The notes beneath the pieces were generated by a model. It was not told the DNA's origin. It saw only the letters and a list, made by a program, of their open reading frames with translations, and ran no database searches. A stretch of DNA of 59,409 nt from Cladochytrium replicatum (lineage: Eukaryota; Chytridiomycota; Chytridiomycetes; Cladochytriales; Cladochytriaceae), in contig JAHLKD010000153.1 in NCBI GenBank assembly GCA_025526935.1, positions 1-59,409 on the forward strand, read 5' to 3'. How positions within the stretch are numbered: position 1 is the first letter of the stretch; each line of letters opens with the position of its first letter. Below, one piece after another: positions 11,384-22,794 of the stretch. Position numbers and translations under genes: made by a program.

Positions 11384-13542
11384 ATTGCAACCTTTAGTTT
11401 CAAAAAGTGGCTCAATGTCAATTGGAGAAGAGAAGGAGGATGTACAGGAGATGTTATTTGATGATGACATACTTGCAGAACAGCTAGCAGTATATGACTA
11501 AATATTCGGTTTGAATATCATTTCTGCAAGCGACACTTCCAATGATGATCTTGCTAATAGTAGCGTGGTGCCAGAGAAAACACTAACAACTGTGGATCAA
11601 GCTTCGGCTACAGACATTTCTGATGTCAATTATGTTAACGATATAAATGTGTCAGAAAGGGGCACCTTGATGTGAGCAACTATCACCAGAAATGAGAAAA
11701 CTATCATACAATAATCAATCAGAATCAATTTCATCATCAATATTATCACCACAAGATATTCAGTCCACTTCAGATTCTCTAAATATATCAGATATTGAAA
11801 CAGGAGCAGCTGAAGAAACGTTTTCAATAATTGACATTGATGATGAAGAAGTTGATAATGAGAGTGTTGAAGATGAGCCAACAGAGGAATCACTGTCAGG
11901 TGTAGTTGAACAGTATATCACATCACTTTTTGAAAAAATCACAAATAGAGAAGGATCCTGAGGGCTGCCCAGAGTGCTACAGAGGCAGTCCACCATCAAT
12001 GTGGATTTCACCTCCTGATCCTATTTTTGCTCTTCAGAACAATCCTTTTGACCCTTCACCTCTCTACTACCCTGATGTTTTTCTATGGCTTCCTCATGTT
12101 CTCGTCCTACGAGAGAAACTTTGTTGCCTTAAATGTAAGACAAAACTCAAGCTAAATGGGTTTGCATCAAAACCAAAAGCTCGCAGAATTTTTGATATGC
12201 ATTCATCATTCTTTGTTAGGTCACAAAGGTAAGAGTTGTCAAACAACTAGTATATCTGGCTGATCCTTGTATCCTATTAATAAGTGTACTAATAAAGGAT
12301 GCGAACAGACAATACTCGGTCACATACCCAGTCTTGTTCAGTCACTCCCTAAAGTTGTACAACTTTCATTTCCAGCTGAGCTGTCGCACCGAAGTGGGAT
12401 ATCTTGTAAATTAGGCAACAACATCAAACATCAATGTCACTTAGATGATTACATTCCTTCAGACATGGTTGGAAAACTTACCCCGCATCACAATTTCCTT
12501 GCACAACAGCTGGGGACCAAATTTGCAACTGCTCCAGTGCATACTATTGAGGAGTCAACTCTCTTCAAGAAGCTGATGAAAGACAACAATGTCCAATTAA
12601 TAAGTGCTAGTGATAGGTTTGTGGATTCCAACAACACAAAACGAAAGTCAAAACAAAAACCCAAAACAGTTTCTGACAACAATGCAAATCTTACAATATT
12701 GCCAAAAGAGCTGGACTGGATTGCCCTTACCAAATCTTGGAATGTATTTGCAAGTGGCAGAAGTATATTTTATAAGCTCCCAGAGCAACTTCTCAGCTAT
12801 TTCAAGTCATGGATGGGCGCTTGTGCAGAAGAAAACTCCCTGCACAATCATGCTGGGGCTGAGAAAAATATACAGGACATTTTATTGGCTCAATCACGTC
12901 ATATTATCACTAATAAGCCCTTCCAACGTAAGGTGTGTGACCTACCTGTGGTGTCTGCAGCTATTTCAACACCCTCTGGATTCTGGATGAGAGGCAACTT
13001 GTCAAGCGTCTCTCGTTTGGATTTGCATGTTGCTGCTTCTACAAGACAGCAAGAAGCTTTCAGACCTCCACATGAGCTGTTCATTGAAAATTTCCGCACA
13101 GCTTCTTCACCTACCAGACATGATTCAGATGTACTGAAAGCTGCAAACCAAGTTCCTTCAATTTCAGGACTTCGACAGAATTTTATTGTCAGACCAGCTT
13201 TATATCCAGCCTTGCGCTCTCAACAAGGTATAGTTGGGTTGGGAACCATCATTCAAAATCAAAGTCATTTTCAAACAGTTACCTGCAATTATCAACTGCC
13301 AATATCATGGTTAGTTAGCTTCACTGGTCCAACAATGTTCAATACTTACCACTATTTAGCCTAGATTGTTGCCTGCATCAAGCCAAATTGGCGAAGTCCA
13401 CACTCATCTACAGCCTCAGCTGCGGGAAAAACGGAAGAGAACGTGCCAAGTTCCAGAATGTCCATCCCCAACTACGTGCCCTGGCCATCGTAAGCGTGAG
13501 GATTGTATATCAAAACGTCCGGGTCCATCTTCAACTGATTGA
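11384..13542 (+). pseudogene. Broken gene resembling the uncharacterised DUF6729-type family
   Basis: Read across frames, the region has an acidic Ser/Asp-rich N-terminal part (11384-11930). It is followed by WISPPDPIFALQNNPFDPS and YYPDVFLWLPH, a CxxC pair (CLKCKTKLKLNG), and a second Cys/Gly segment (CTNKGCEQTILGHIPSLVQ, from about 12280). The 365-codon frame 12267-13364 continues with LSHRSGIS. A C-terminal Cys-rich end, CQVPECPSPTTCPGHRKRE, finishes at a TGA (13540-13542). From memory this order matches large fungal and animal proteins carrying DUF6729, which are often multicopy and suspected to be mobile-element linked. The gene is split by shifts near 11950, 12230-12280 and 13364. A GT...AG intron could not be made to join the frames at 12230, so I treat it as a pseudogene. 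Confidence 0.55.
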
Positions 13543-13771
13543 AGCTTGAATCATTAATATTAATAAATGATGCATAATTAAAGCAATGTGTCAGAAAGGT
13601 GATGATGGTAACTATCATTAAATTTATTCCTTGGAAAAAACCAAGAAAGAGGTTGGAATAAAAAGTCACTTACAGGATTCGAACGGCAACCCAAGTTTCA
13701 ATACTCGGGAGAAAGCCATTGCGCCCCAACCTTTCCAACTCTCTCTCTCTCTCTCTCTCTCTCAAAAGTCA

Positions 13772-15155
13772 ATGCCGCCTCCCAGCGCTCCACATGCGCA
13801 GCCGCCTGATGCGCCGCATGCCGCGCCGCCTGCCGCACCCCCACTGTGCCCCCTGATGGACTTTCTGGTGGCACTGTGATTTTTGAGGCCCATTCGCTCC
13901 CCTGTGCCTCGTCTGTTGAAAATTCCACTCCACAGCTTCCATTCTCCGCTCCTGCCTCTCCAATTCACTGGGCTGATGATGTGAATATGGGGGAGGATGA
14001 AAATGCCGAATCACGTGACTTCCGATCACGTGACTGATGCCAGACCTGCTGAACATGAATTGCCCCGTGGTCGCTCCCGTTCTCGTCCCAGATCACATCT
14101 GCCCGGTGTCCGGGTTCTTGCTGCTGTGGCTGCTCCCTCGAGTGTTGCATCTCTGGCCGATCTCCGTGTCGTTCTCACTCAGATGCAATCTGTTTGTGCA
14201 ACCTTTGATCGGTTGGCAATGCTGGATCCTATGCTTGCACATTTGCCGAGGGACACTTCTGCTGAATTTTTTAGTGTTTGTCGTGATATGGCCAAGGATC
14301 TGGTGGGTTGCTTTGGGAGGCGCTGCCTTTGCCTTCACCTCCGGTTGCCCCCGTCTCCCGCCCTGATAATGTGGCTGCGCCTGTGTGCCTTCCCAGACAA
14401 CTGCATGGTGACCCTCCAATTCGGGACGATCTTGGGAACTCTGGTGCCCCTGGCCCTCGCCCCCCGTCTAGTTGACCTGCCCCACGTGGACCTCGTGGTC
14501 CACACACTTATGCTGCTGCTGCTGCCAATGCCCGTGCCTGTGTGCTTGAGAGTCACCCCACACTGAGTGCTGAATCTTGTCAGAAGCTGTCAGGACTGCC
14601 CTTGCTGGTCATGACCCCACTTTGAATGTCAGCCTTCGTGGTCCTCGGCCTGTTGTATTCTATCCACCGACCTCTCCGCTGCTGGTCTCCCCACCTGCTG
14701 ATCTTTAGGCCGCTGTGGATGATTTGACCACAGTGTACATCAAGGACATCATGAGACAGCAGCTTGGCTTTGTGCAGACCATGCTGAGTGCTCTCTTGGG
14801 CAATGAGGTGGTGCGTGGTATCGGCCACATCAGTTTTATTGGTTGCAACATTGCTTCCTTTGTCTGTATTCGCTCAACTGCAAATTGCTCTCCGTGCGCG
14901 CTTCTCCACCCAAGAAGCTTCTACTGACGAATCAAACCGTGACTTTCTTTGCCGAGCCTCTACTCTGCCTTTGGAGCAGCGGGAGGCTGCGGTCAGGGAA
15001 GTTGTCCACAAGCGATATGAACATATCCTCAGTTCAGTTACTGGTCCTGCTATTTTCTGTATGTCCGTGGTTAGCTCTTCATGGATGCTCAGACTGTGCT
15101 GGACAGTGCCCGTGTGATTGCGCGTCAGCCTCACTCAACCCATCTTCGTCAATGA
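13772..15155 (+). pseudogene. LINE-1 ORF1 relic
   Basis: Pro/Ala-rich start at 13772, then segments matching LINE-2 ORF1 in order: HWADDVN...ESRDFRSRD (about 13965-14035), HISFIGCNIASFVC (about 14830) and a final ARQPHSTHLRQ. The final TGA overlaps the ORF2 start as ATGA near 15152. At least three frame changes and a premature stop near 14707 disrupt it. By family analogy ORF1 would be the RNA-binding chaperone-like protein of a LINE. No clear CCHC knuckle is visible. Confidence 0.75.
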
Positions 15156-17549
15156 TCAGTGTTCGAGTTGGTACCTTCAATTGTCGAAATTTGAGCTTTG
15201 GAGTTCTTTGATTCACTGTTTCGTTTTATGCGTGCAAATCACATTGTTTTTCTGCTCCTGACTGAAACACACCTTTTTCCTTTAGACCCACTGCCTTCCC
15301 CCGATTTGATTTTTGACACTCGTTTTTCTCCTGGGTCATTGGGTAAGCGAAAGGCTGGTGTGGGAGTCTTGATCAATCGCAGTCTTTGTAGAGCTTCTGA
15401 TTTCCGTCTGGTTTCTAGTTATGGTGGCACCTCTCTATGGTTTACATTTCGTGGGCTTTTGGTTGGAGGGTATTATTTGCCTCCGTGTTGTATTGCTCAG
15501 GACCCCTTCCTTGAAGAGTTTATTGCTTCGCTTCCTCAACATGTCCCATCGTCTCCGTGCCCTGTTCTTTTGTTGGCCGATTTCAATGCCCGTTTTTTAG
15601 CTACTGGTGATCATTCTTCAAATTGTAGGGGTAGATTGTTTGAGCAATTCATTTCTGCCGCTAGTTTCTCTCTAGTTAAGCACCCTTCCTGTCATAACCA
15701 CACATTTTCTTCTCGCAATGGTGACTCCATTATCGATTTGTTGTTTATCAACCCTCTGCTTCAATGTGATCCTATTTCTTACATAGTTCATAGTTGTCTA
15801 GCCAACGGCGAGTTTATGCCTTGGGCTTCTGACCATTTTCTGGTTACAGCTGTTTTTTCTTTTGCTCCTCCACTCCCTCTGCTGCTCCCCCCTACAAGCG
15901 CTGGGCTGCTCATCTGTTGCGTGAACCTGCTGTCTTTCAAGCAATGGAGGATGAGGGACATTTCTTTTTTGATCCCACCCTTTGCTGATGTCAATCCTGC
16001 GCTCAGTCCAATTTTAGAAGCTTCCCCCTTTGCCCACATGTCTGTGGATGCTGCACAGGGATGTATTGACTCTGCATTGGATATTATTTTGTCCTTTATT
16101 ACTTCGTGTGCTGCTTGTGTCATTGGACCCCCCAGTTTAGTTCGCTGTCGCCCTGCCCTGCCATTGTTGCCGCTGCATTTAGTGGCCTTGCGACGGAGCT
16201 ACTTACTTGCTCATAAGCACTTTTAAGCTGTTTCTTCCTGTGATGATCCTGATCCTGTTTTAGTTGAGTATTGCCGCTTGGAGCGTGACCTGCTATCCCG
16301 TGAGCGTGTCAAAGCTTTTTGTACTTGGTCTCTTTCTCAGCGAGCTTGAGAGGCTTCTGGCGACAATATGTTTAGTTCTTCTCCTAGTTCTTTAACCGAG
16401 GTTAGCAAAGTTCTTTCCACCGCGCATAGGTGTCATGAACGGTGCTCAGCTGCAAGTGGTTTATTGTCTGATCCTGCCTCTTTATCTCATTATCGCAATC
16501 ACTTTGCCTCCGTTTATCAGACTCAGTTTGCACAATCCTCGGCCAGTGCAGAACCCCTATATGCGCTGAATGATTCTGTGTCAGTTAGTGTTAGTGACTT
16601 TGTTTGTGCTATTCGTTCTTCCCCAAACAACTCTGCTCCTGGCCCAAACCATATTCCAGCTGAGTTATTTAAGCCGTTAGCTTCTGATGTTGCTATTCTT
16701 TTTGTTCAACTTTCAAACGCTATTTTCCGTTCAGGTTTGTTGCCCTCTGCCTAGAATGCTGGCTTGTTGTTACCTGTTTGGAAGAATAAGGGTTCCATTG
16801 GTGATATTAGTCAGTACCGCCCCATTACTTTAACCAATGTTGATAGAAAAATCTTTGAGCGCACCCTGCTTCCTATGCTTGTTGCTTATGTTGGTAAACT
16901 TGATCCCGCCCAAGCTGGTCTCCAGGCCAATCGACCAGGTGTTGAGTGTGTTTTTGCATTAGATGCTACGGGCTTCCCGTACTGCTCTGCCTTATTGTGT
17001 TACTTTCTTAGATATTAAAGCAGCGTATGATACTGTGCATAGGCCACTTTTGTGGGAACGTCTTTGTCAATTTCCCAGAATTCCAAACCGTTTGAGCTCT
17101 GTTTTGATGAGTATGTTTGATCGTTGTTCTTCTCAGGTTGTTATAGAGAATCGTGCTTCTGATGTGTTTTCGCTTCCACGAGGTCTTTTTCAAGGTTCTG
17201 TTTTGTCTCCGTTCTTCTACTCAGTTTTCATCAATCCTTTAGCACAGCTCCTTTGTCGTGAATCCTCTCATCTTACTAGGTTTTCTTATAACACTCCTGT
17301 TTTCAATTTGTTGTTTTTTGCTGATGACATAGCTTTGTTTTCTGCTACCCCTGAGCAAGCCCAACGTGCACTGAAAATTTGTGAAGATTTTGCTTTAGCT
17401 CTCATTTTGTGTTTCACCTTCACAGTGTGCTGTGTTATCTTCTCAACGGATACCCACCCCCTTGAAGCTTCATGGCTCTGCCCTCCCTGTCGAGGTTTCA
17501 TTTAGATATCTTGGTCACTATTTTGCTATTGCAGGGTTTGATCTTGCTG
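15152..17549 (+). pseudogene. LINE-1 ORF2 relic: AP endonuclease and reverse transcriptase (5' part)
   Basis: The N-terminal apurinic-type endonuclease is recognisable (RVGTFNCRNLS, LLLTETHLF, LLADFNARF, ASDHFLVTAVF at 15160-15850). It is followed by the reverse transcriptase: YRPITLTNVDRKIFE (about 16815), FLDIKAAYDTVHRPL (about 17005), GLFQGSVLSPFFYSV and LLFFADDIALFS (about 17315). Frame changes near 15200 and 17000, stops near 16225, 16348 and 16752, and the copia-B insertion at 17549 inactivate it. The FADD box is intact. Confidence 0.92.
17545..17549 (+). repeat. Target-site duplication of copia-B, left copy (TGCTG)
   Basis: TGCTG before the left LTR matches TGCTG at 22790-22794 after the right LTR. 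The duplicated 5 bp belong to the LINE-1 coding sequence, which shows that copia-B is younger than LINE-1. Confidence 0.9.
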
Positions 17550-17987
17550 TGTAGAATTTTGTCGTAGGCAGGTAAGATCAGATAAGAGGTACTTGTTCAA
17601 TATATTGGAAGCTTAAGACTCACACCTTTTATAGGTTCTCCCATTCCCAACAAAGCCTCCCTTAATTTGTCCTTGCCACGTCAGCAGCGGCGCTCTCCTT
17701 CCTCCTTTGGTAAGTCCCCTTCAAATTTGCTGGTGATCCGGAATTTTCTGGAACGCTGGCTTTTGAAGTTTTCGTCGAAGAACATAAAGCCGAAATAGAA
17801 ACAGGAATGAAAGTTTTGGATAACAACAAAGCTAGCGTTGTGGGTTAAACCACAAGCCATTCAACATCAAGTCGCAAGTTCGATTTCGAGGATCAACAAT
17901 AATCCAGTTGTCATCCTCAGCTGAACATTTTCTTTTGAAAGTAAAAACAAAGAAGGAAAACTGTTATGAACGAAACAACACTCAACA
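17550..17987 (-). repeat. Copia-B 3' LTR
   Basis: 438 bp. On the minus strand it begins TGTTGAG and ends ATTCTACA. It carries a TATA box, CTATAAAAGG, at 17625-17634 (minus strand). It shares length and ends with 22352-22789. Differences between the two LTRs are concentrated in the half that is 5' on the minus strand. Confidence 0.95.
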
Positions 17988-18108
17988 CTCCCCCGTTTCT
18001 GAACAAAAGTTCTTCCTTTGAAAGTTGAAAAGAAATAACAATTGAAAAACAAACATAGAAGCCAGAAGGAATGCAAACATAATTGGTGTGTCCTTTAAGA
18101 AACAAAAC

Positions 18109-21100
18109 CTAATTTTCTCTCATCTCTTTCATTGCATCTACCATCCCAAGTAGACCCATCAGTTTCTCATGTCGACGTCGTGCGAGACCCTTGGTGAAGA
18201 TGTCTGCCACCTGATCCTCTGTGGGGATATACTGCACGTCAATGTCCCCAGATCGAGTGCGGCCACGCATGATGTGATATCGCAAAGCGATATGCCGGGA
18301 CATGAATCCGGGATTGCGGGCACCAGCAATTGCAGCGGTATTGTCGCAGTGGACTACAGGCGGAGCAGCAAAGGAATATCCAAGTTCTTCAAGCATGTGC
18401 TTTACCCAAACGAGTTCGTCGCTAGCTGTGGATAGTGCAACGTACTCCGCTTCTGCTGTCAAACTCGCCGCTGATGTTTGAAGCTTGCTCCCCCATTGAT
18501 CAAGATAGCATATCCCGTAGTCGACCTTTTGTTGTCAGGATCTCCGGCATGATCCGCGTCCGCATAGCATACAATCTCAAGGCAATCTCGTTGTCCATAG
18601 CGGATTCCAATTGAGGGAGTGTGCAGCAGGTAGGCGAGCACAAGTTCCGCCGCGCACCAATGAGTGTACTGAGGTGCGTTTTGATAACGCGCAACGGTGC
18701 CAGTGGCAAACGAGATATCGGGTCGTGTGCTCGTCGCGGCGTATAGGAGCTGACCGACGATTGTGCGATAGCTAATCTCATTTCGCTCGACCTCGATCTC
18801 CTCTCCCATATCCTTGAAGATTGTAACGCCAGCTTCAACTGGTGTTTTCCGCTCGAATCTGATCTTACATTTCTTCGCCGACATTCTGATGTACTGCGCT
18901 TGAGAGATGGTGAGCTTGCCGCCGTCCTTATCGTAGTCAATTTCCCAGCCGAGATAATACTTCGGAGATCCTGCCTCGCTGACCTCAAATCGTCGCTTCA
19001 TCAACTCCTCGATTTGATTCACCTCGTCCTCATCGGTCGACGCCACCAGAATATCGTCCACGTAGATGACAACAAGCGTGAGCGACGATCCCTCTCGACG
19101 GTAGTAGAGGCAGACATCGCTATCGGAACGTTTCAGCTTGATGACGGTCACTAGGAAATCGTCGAAGAGACTATTCCACTCGCGAGGCGGCTGCTTGAGG
19201 CCATAAAGCGCACGAATAGCTAAGCAGACCCAATCTTCCTTGCCTGGTTCAATGAATCCCTCTGGCTGCTCGTAGTAGAGTTCGCGGTCGATGATGCGCG
19301 CATTCAGGAACGCTGTTTTGATGTCGTACTGGCGCATCACCATCCGTTCCTGCACCACGAAAGCCAACACAACTCGAACAGTTTGTTTTCGAGCCACCGG
19401 AGAAAACGTCTCATCAAAGTCCTCTCCCTCGCGTTGCGAATATCCTTTCGCAATGAACCGCGCCTTGTGCCGAACCATCTTCCCCTTGGCGTTTGTCTTG
19501 TAGCGATATACCCAGCCTGACTTGATGATGTTTCGCCCTGCAGGCCTCGGTACAAGTCGCCACGTTGAGTTCTCGCGATGCGCAAGGATCTCCTCTTGCA
19601 TGGCAGCCGTCCAGTCGTCCTTCTCCAGGCTCGCCATGGCTTCCTCATACGTCCTTGGTTCCGTGTGCAAGATCACCTTCCTTTTCGAGGCTACTCGTGC
19701 CGATCCGACTTGTTTCACCTTCTCAAAGCCATACCGTTCGACTGACCTTTTCTCTCGGCTTCCTCGGCGCACAGGAATCTTACTAGTGCTGGGTTTCCGC
19801 TTCAATAGCCCAGGATCTTGCACCTCTACTTCGTCGTCCTCCGATTCCGTGTCCTTGTCCCTTGAATTGGTCTCGACCTCCCCCTCACTGTTGTCGCTGT
19901 CGCTATCTCTATAGCTGCTGTCATCGCTGTTGCTGTTGTTGCTGGCCAAGTCGGTGTGTTTGAGCGGTTTTGCCGAGTCTCTGTGTTGGGGGAGGTTTTC
20001 GAAAGAGACCAGTTCAAGGGCATCAGTAAGGGCTCGCTCATTCCAGGTATGCTTCTCATCAAACACCACCGACTTGCTTCTCATCATTACTTTCCTTTTC
20101 GGGTCCCAGACACGAAATCCGAATGCTTCGTATCCAACGAAGATTCCTGGGATCGCTCGATCCGCTAGCTTGCCCGATGGGAGGGGATCGTGCACGTATG
20201 CCACGCATCCCCAGGTCCGCAGTTTGCTGACGTTTGGTTTTCTGCCTGTCGCGGCCTCCAATGGCGTAATCGTCTTGCCGATCTTGCGCAGGAGCCGGTT
20301 GTTTAGGTAACATGCTGTTACCATCGCCTCGCCCCATAGCTTGCTGTTTGCCCCTGCCTCATTTAACATAGCTCGTGTAAGATTTTGGAGGGTCCAATTT
20401 GCTCGCTCAACAGGTCCATTCTGCATCGGGGTGTACGGCATGGTAGTGTGATGTTGAATGCCGCGCTTCCGTGCCCATGCCTCGTACTTTTGTGAAATCA
20501 ACTCTTTTGCGTTGTCGGTGACAACTACTTGGACCTCCTTGCCAGTAAGGAGTCCTATCTCTCGCACGGCATCTTGACTGAACTCGAATGCCAGATCCTT
20601 GGTTTTCAGGGGGCGTACAACCAGGACTCCAGAGTTCCTGTGTGCTGCGACCGCGGCATAGATTGCACCTCCGTAGGTGGGCGGCTTTATTGGTCCTTGG
20701 AGATCGATGTAGAGGGTGCTATGGGAATTAACGTCAATGTCCTTGATCCGTGGAAAGCTAGTTCTGGTCAACTTAGCTTTCACACAGGTCGGACAAGGGT
20801 CCAACCTCTCAGTTCCATCGATCTCCATTCCTTCAACTAGCTTCTGGGCCTCCTCGATCCGATTGAATCCAGCGTGTCCGAACCTTCTATGCCAAGTGAT
20901 GAGATCCGCTGTTGCGTCGTTACGTCGTGCCACCCTGGCGATCGATCGGGACAGATCAAGCGCAAACAAGTTGCAAGTCTTATCTTGTGTGAACTCAGTG
21001 ACTATCTCATTGTTGCGACCGATCTGGATCTTCTTGCCAGCACCGTAGAGCTTGAGACGGTGTTCTATGAGTCGATTCCATGATACCAAGTTGTCAGACA

Positions 21101-22352
21101 GGTTCGGAGCGAAGTACACTTCACTAAGGATCACCTCCCTCTCCCGCCCTCCAACTGATACCAGCAATCGAACTCTTCCGATCCCGACAACCTTGAGTCC
21201 TGATCCAGCATTTGCGGTGTCGATCTCAATCGGAGTAATCTTCCGCAACTCGATGAACGCCCTTTGGTTGTTGCACAGGTGGTGCGAAGCCCCAGTGTCG
21301 AAGAACCACTTAGAAGATCGATCAGAGAATCTCTCCGAAGCCATGAACGCAATCGCAGGTAGCGTTACTTCGTTTGCGTGCCCACCGCTTCTTCCGCCGC
21401 CGCGGTTGGATCCTCCATTTCCTCGACCGCGTCCTCTACCGCCGCTCCCTCGACCTCGACCACCTCTTCCAGTACCTCGTCCGCCACCTCGACCCCCTCG
21501 ACCTCCGCTACCACCTCGTCCGTTTCCAGAGCCTTGATTTGAACCACCCAAACTCGAGGTCTGGTTAGGACAGTTGGCAGCGAAGTGGCCTGGCTGGCTA
21601 CAGTTCCAGCAAAGTCGTTGGTTGCCGCCGGAGGTCTGATAAGCTTGATCTCGACTGTTACCTTCCTCGTTTTCGCGACTTCGTCGTTTGCTTTCGTCGT
21701 CGAGAAGTCGGCCGACAACATATTGGTAGTCCTTTCGGCGGGTGTCATCCTCAACGTCAATTGTGGCAATCACAGTATCGAATTCCGGAGGGAGGGAGCT
21801 GAGCAGGTAGATGATGTGCTGGTCTGGGGAAATGGAATCACCAATAGCGGTCAGTCTCTGGACAATCATGGCAAGTTCCGAGATGTGGGTCTTAAGATCA
21901 GACCCGGTACTCATCTTTTTCCCCATTAGCTCGCATCGGAGTGTGATCCTGTTGACGTTGGCCTGGTGCTGGTACATCTGATCGAGGGCTACGAGCATCG
22001 CCTTTGCTGTGTTCGCGCTGGTGACAAGCGAAAGTACGACGTTGCTGAGCTTCCCGATGATCTGGGATCGGGCCTTGCAATCATCCAGAACACTTTCTTC
22101 ATGGGCGGCGACTTCGGCCTTGCCAGCATTGCTAGTCTCGTCAAAACCAGTTCGCAGTCGTGGGTCAGGATTTGGTCCCTTGTCGACAACTGTCCAGAGC
22201 TCCTTGCCCTCGAGATAGGCCACCATGCGGAGTCGCCAGGTATGATAATTCTCTCTGTCAAAGACAAAGAGATTGTCATCCTGAGCTTTGCGGGTCATGA
22301 GCGCCGTTGGTTTCGGTTGTTGTTGGGAAGAGCGAGAATCCTTTGCTACCAT
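18109..22352 (-). pseudogene. Copia-B gag-pol polyprotein, one frameshift before RNase H
   Basis: The main frame 22352-18459 (1,297 codons) runs Gag (FVFDRENYHTWRLRMVAYLE), a CX2CX4HX4C knuckle (C248, C251, H256, C261) with a Gly/Arg-rich tail, protease (FFDTGASHH, about residue 350), and integrase with its HHCC finger and D,D,E core (LYIDLQGP, VVTDNAKEL, NGPVERANW). RT follows with KARFIAKGYSQREGEDFDE and the intact YVDD box (VVIYVDDILVAS), then the start of RNase H. The frame then runs out at FKHQRRV. The remaining RNase H (LTAEAEYVALSTAS, CDNTAAIAGA, HIALRYHIM) continues in another frame, 18462-18109. The missing residues around a TGGGGGAGC stretch near 18500 suggest a slippage deletion. 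The first ATG overlaps the LTR/PBS junction; an alternative in-frame Met lies at residue 19. Confidence 0.95.
22332..22351 (-). promoter_or_regulatory. Copia-B primer-binding site overlapping the gag start
   Basis: Directly after the LTR end (minus strand ...TTCTACA) comes TGGTAGCAAAGG. TGG is the complement of a tRNA CCA end, and TGGTA is typical of initiator-Met primers. The last LTR base A plus the PBS TGG make the ATG of the gag-pol frame. Confidence 0.7.
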
Positions 22353-22789
22353 GTAGAATTTTGTCGTAGGCAGGTAAGATCAGATAAGAGGTACTTGTTC
22401 AATATATTGGAAGCTTAAGACTCACACCTTTTATAGGTTCTCCCATTCCCAACAAAGCCTCCCTTAATTTGTCCTTGCCACGTCAGCAGCGGCGCTCTCC
22501 TTCCTCCTTTGGTAAGTCCCCTTCAAGTTTGCTGGTGATCCGGAATTTTCTGGAACGCTGGCTTTTGAAGTTTTCGTCGAAGAACATGAAGCCGAAATAG
22601 AAACAGGAATGAAACTTTTGGATAATAACAAAGCTAGCGTCGTGGGTTAAACCACAAGCCATTCAACATAATGTCGCAAGTTCGATTCCGAGGATCAACA
22701 ATAATCCTGTTATTATCCTCAGCTGAACTTTTTCTTTTGAAAGTAAAAACAAAGAAGGAAAACTTTTATGAACGAAACAACACTCAACA
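22352..22789 (-). repeat. Copia-B 5' LTR
   Basis: 438 bp, same ends as the 3' LTR, with the TATA box at 22427-22436 (minus strand). Transcription would start here and run leftwards through gag-pol. Confidence 0.95.
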
Positions 22790-22794
22790 TGCTG

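Larger units (their letters stand above)
13739..17549 (+). mobile_element. LINE-1, 5' portion (non-LTR retrotransposon), interrupted by copia-B
   Basis: Starts with a (CT)n tract (13739-13763) followed by an ORF1 beginning MPPPSAPHAQPPDAPHA, as in LINE-2 at 55130. It contains decayed ORF1 and ORF2 and is cut at 17549 by the copia-B element. The sequence resumes at 22795 on the other side and ends in a 12-nt poly(A) at 23927. The two parts give about 4.9 kb. It is non-functional through many stops and shifts. Confidence 0.9.
17550..22789 (-). mobile_element. Copia-B: nearly intact Ty1/copia retrotransposon (5,240 bp)
   Basis: Complete element on the minus strand with two 438-bp LTRs, a primer-binding site, one gag-pol frame and a perfect 5-bp target duplication. 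Gene order is gag, zinc knuckle, protease, integrase, RT, RNase H, which defines copia. The LTRs differ at about 13 of 438 positions by hand count (about 3%), so the insertion is not very recent. The only coding lesion noticed is a frameshift at the start of RNase H. Confidence 0.97.

Noticed and set aside
12228-12284. Intron with a TACTAATA-like branch point joining the two DUF6729-like frames
   Set aside because: No GT...AG combination tried restores the frame before the CTNKGCE segment; a frameshift explains it better.
13664-13738. Second tRNA gene (minus strand) before LINE-1
   Set aside because: GTTCGAATCC and a nearby run of T look like a B box and terminator, but the acceptor and T stems do not pair. 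At most a degenerate tRNA-like sequence.
21052-21537. Pro/Arg-rich plus-strand frame opposite copia-B gag
   Set aside because: Antisense of the Gly/Arg-rich tail after the zinc knuckle; no independent coding evidence.
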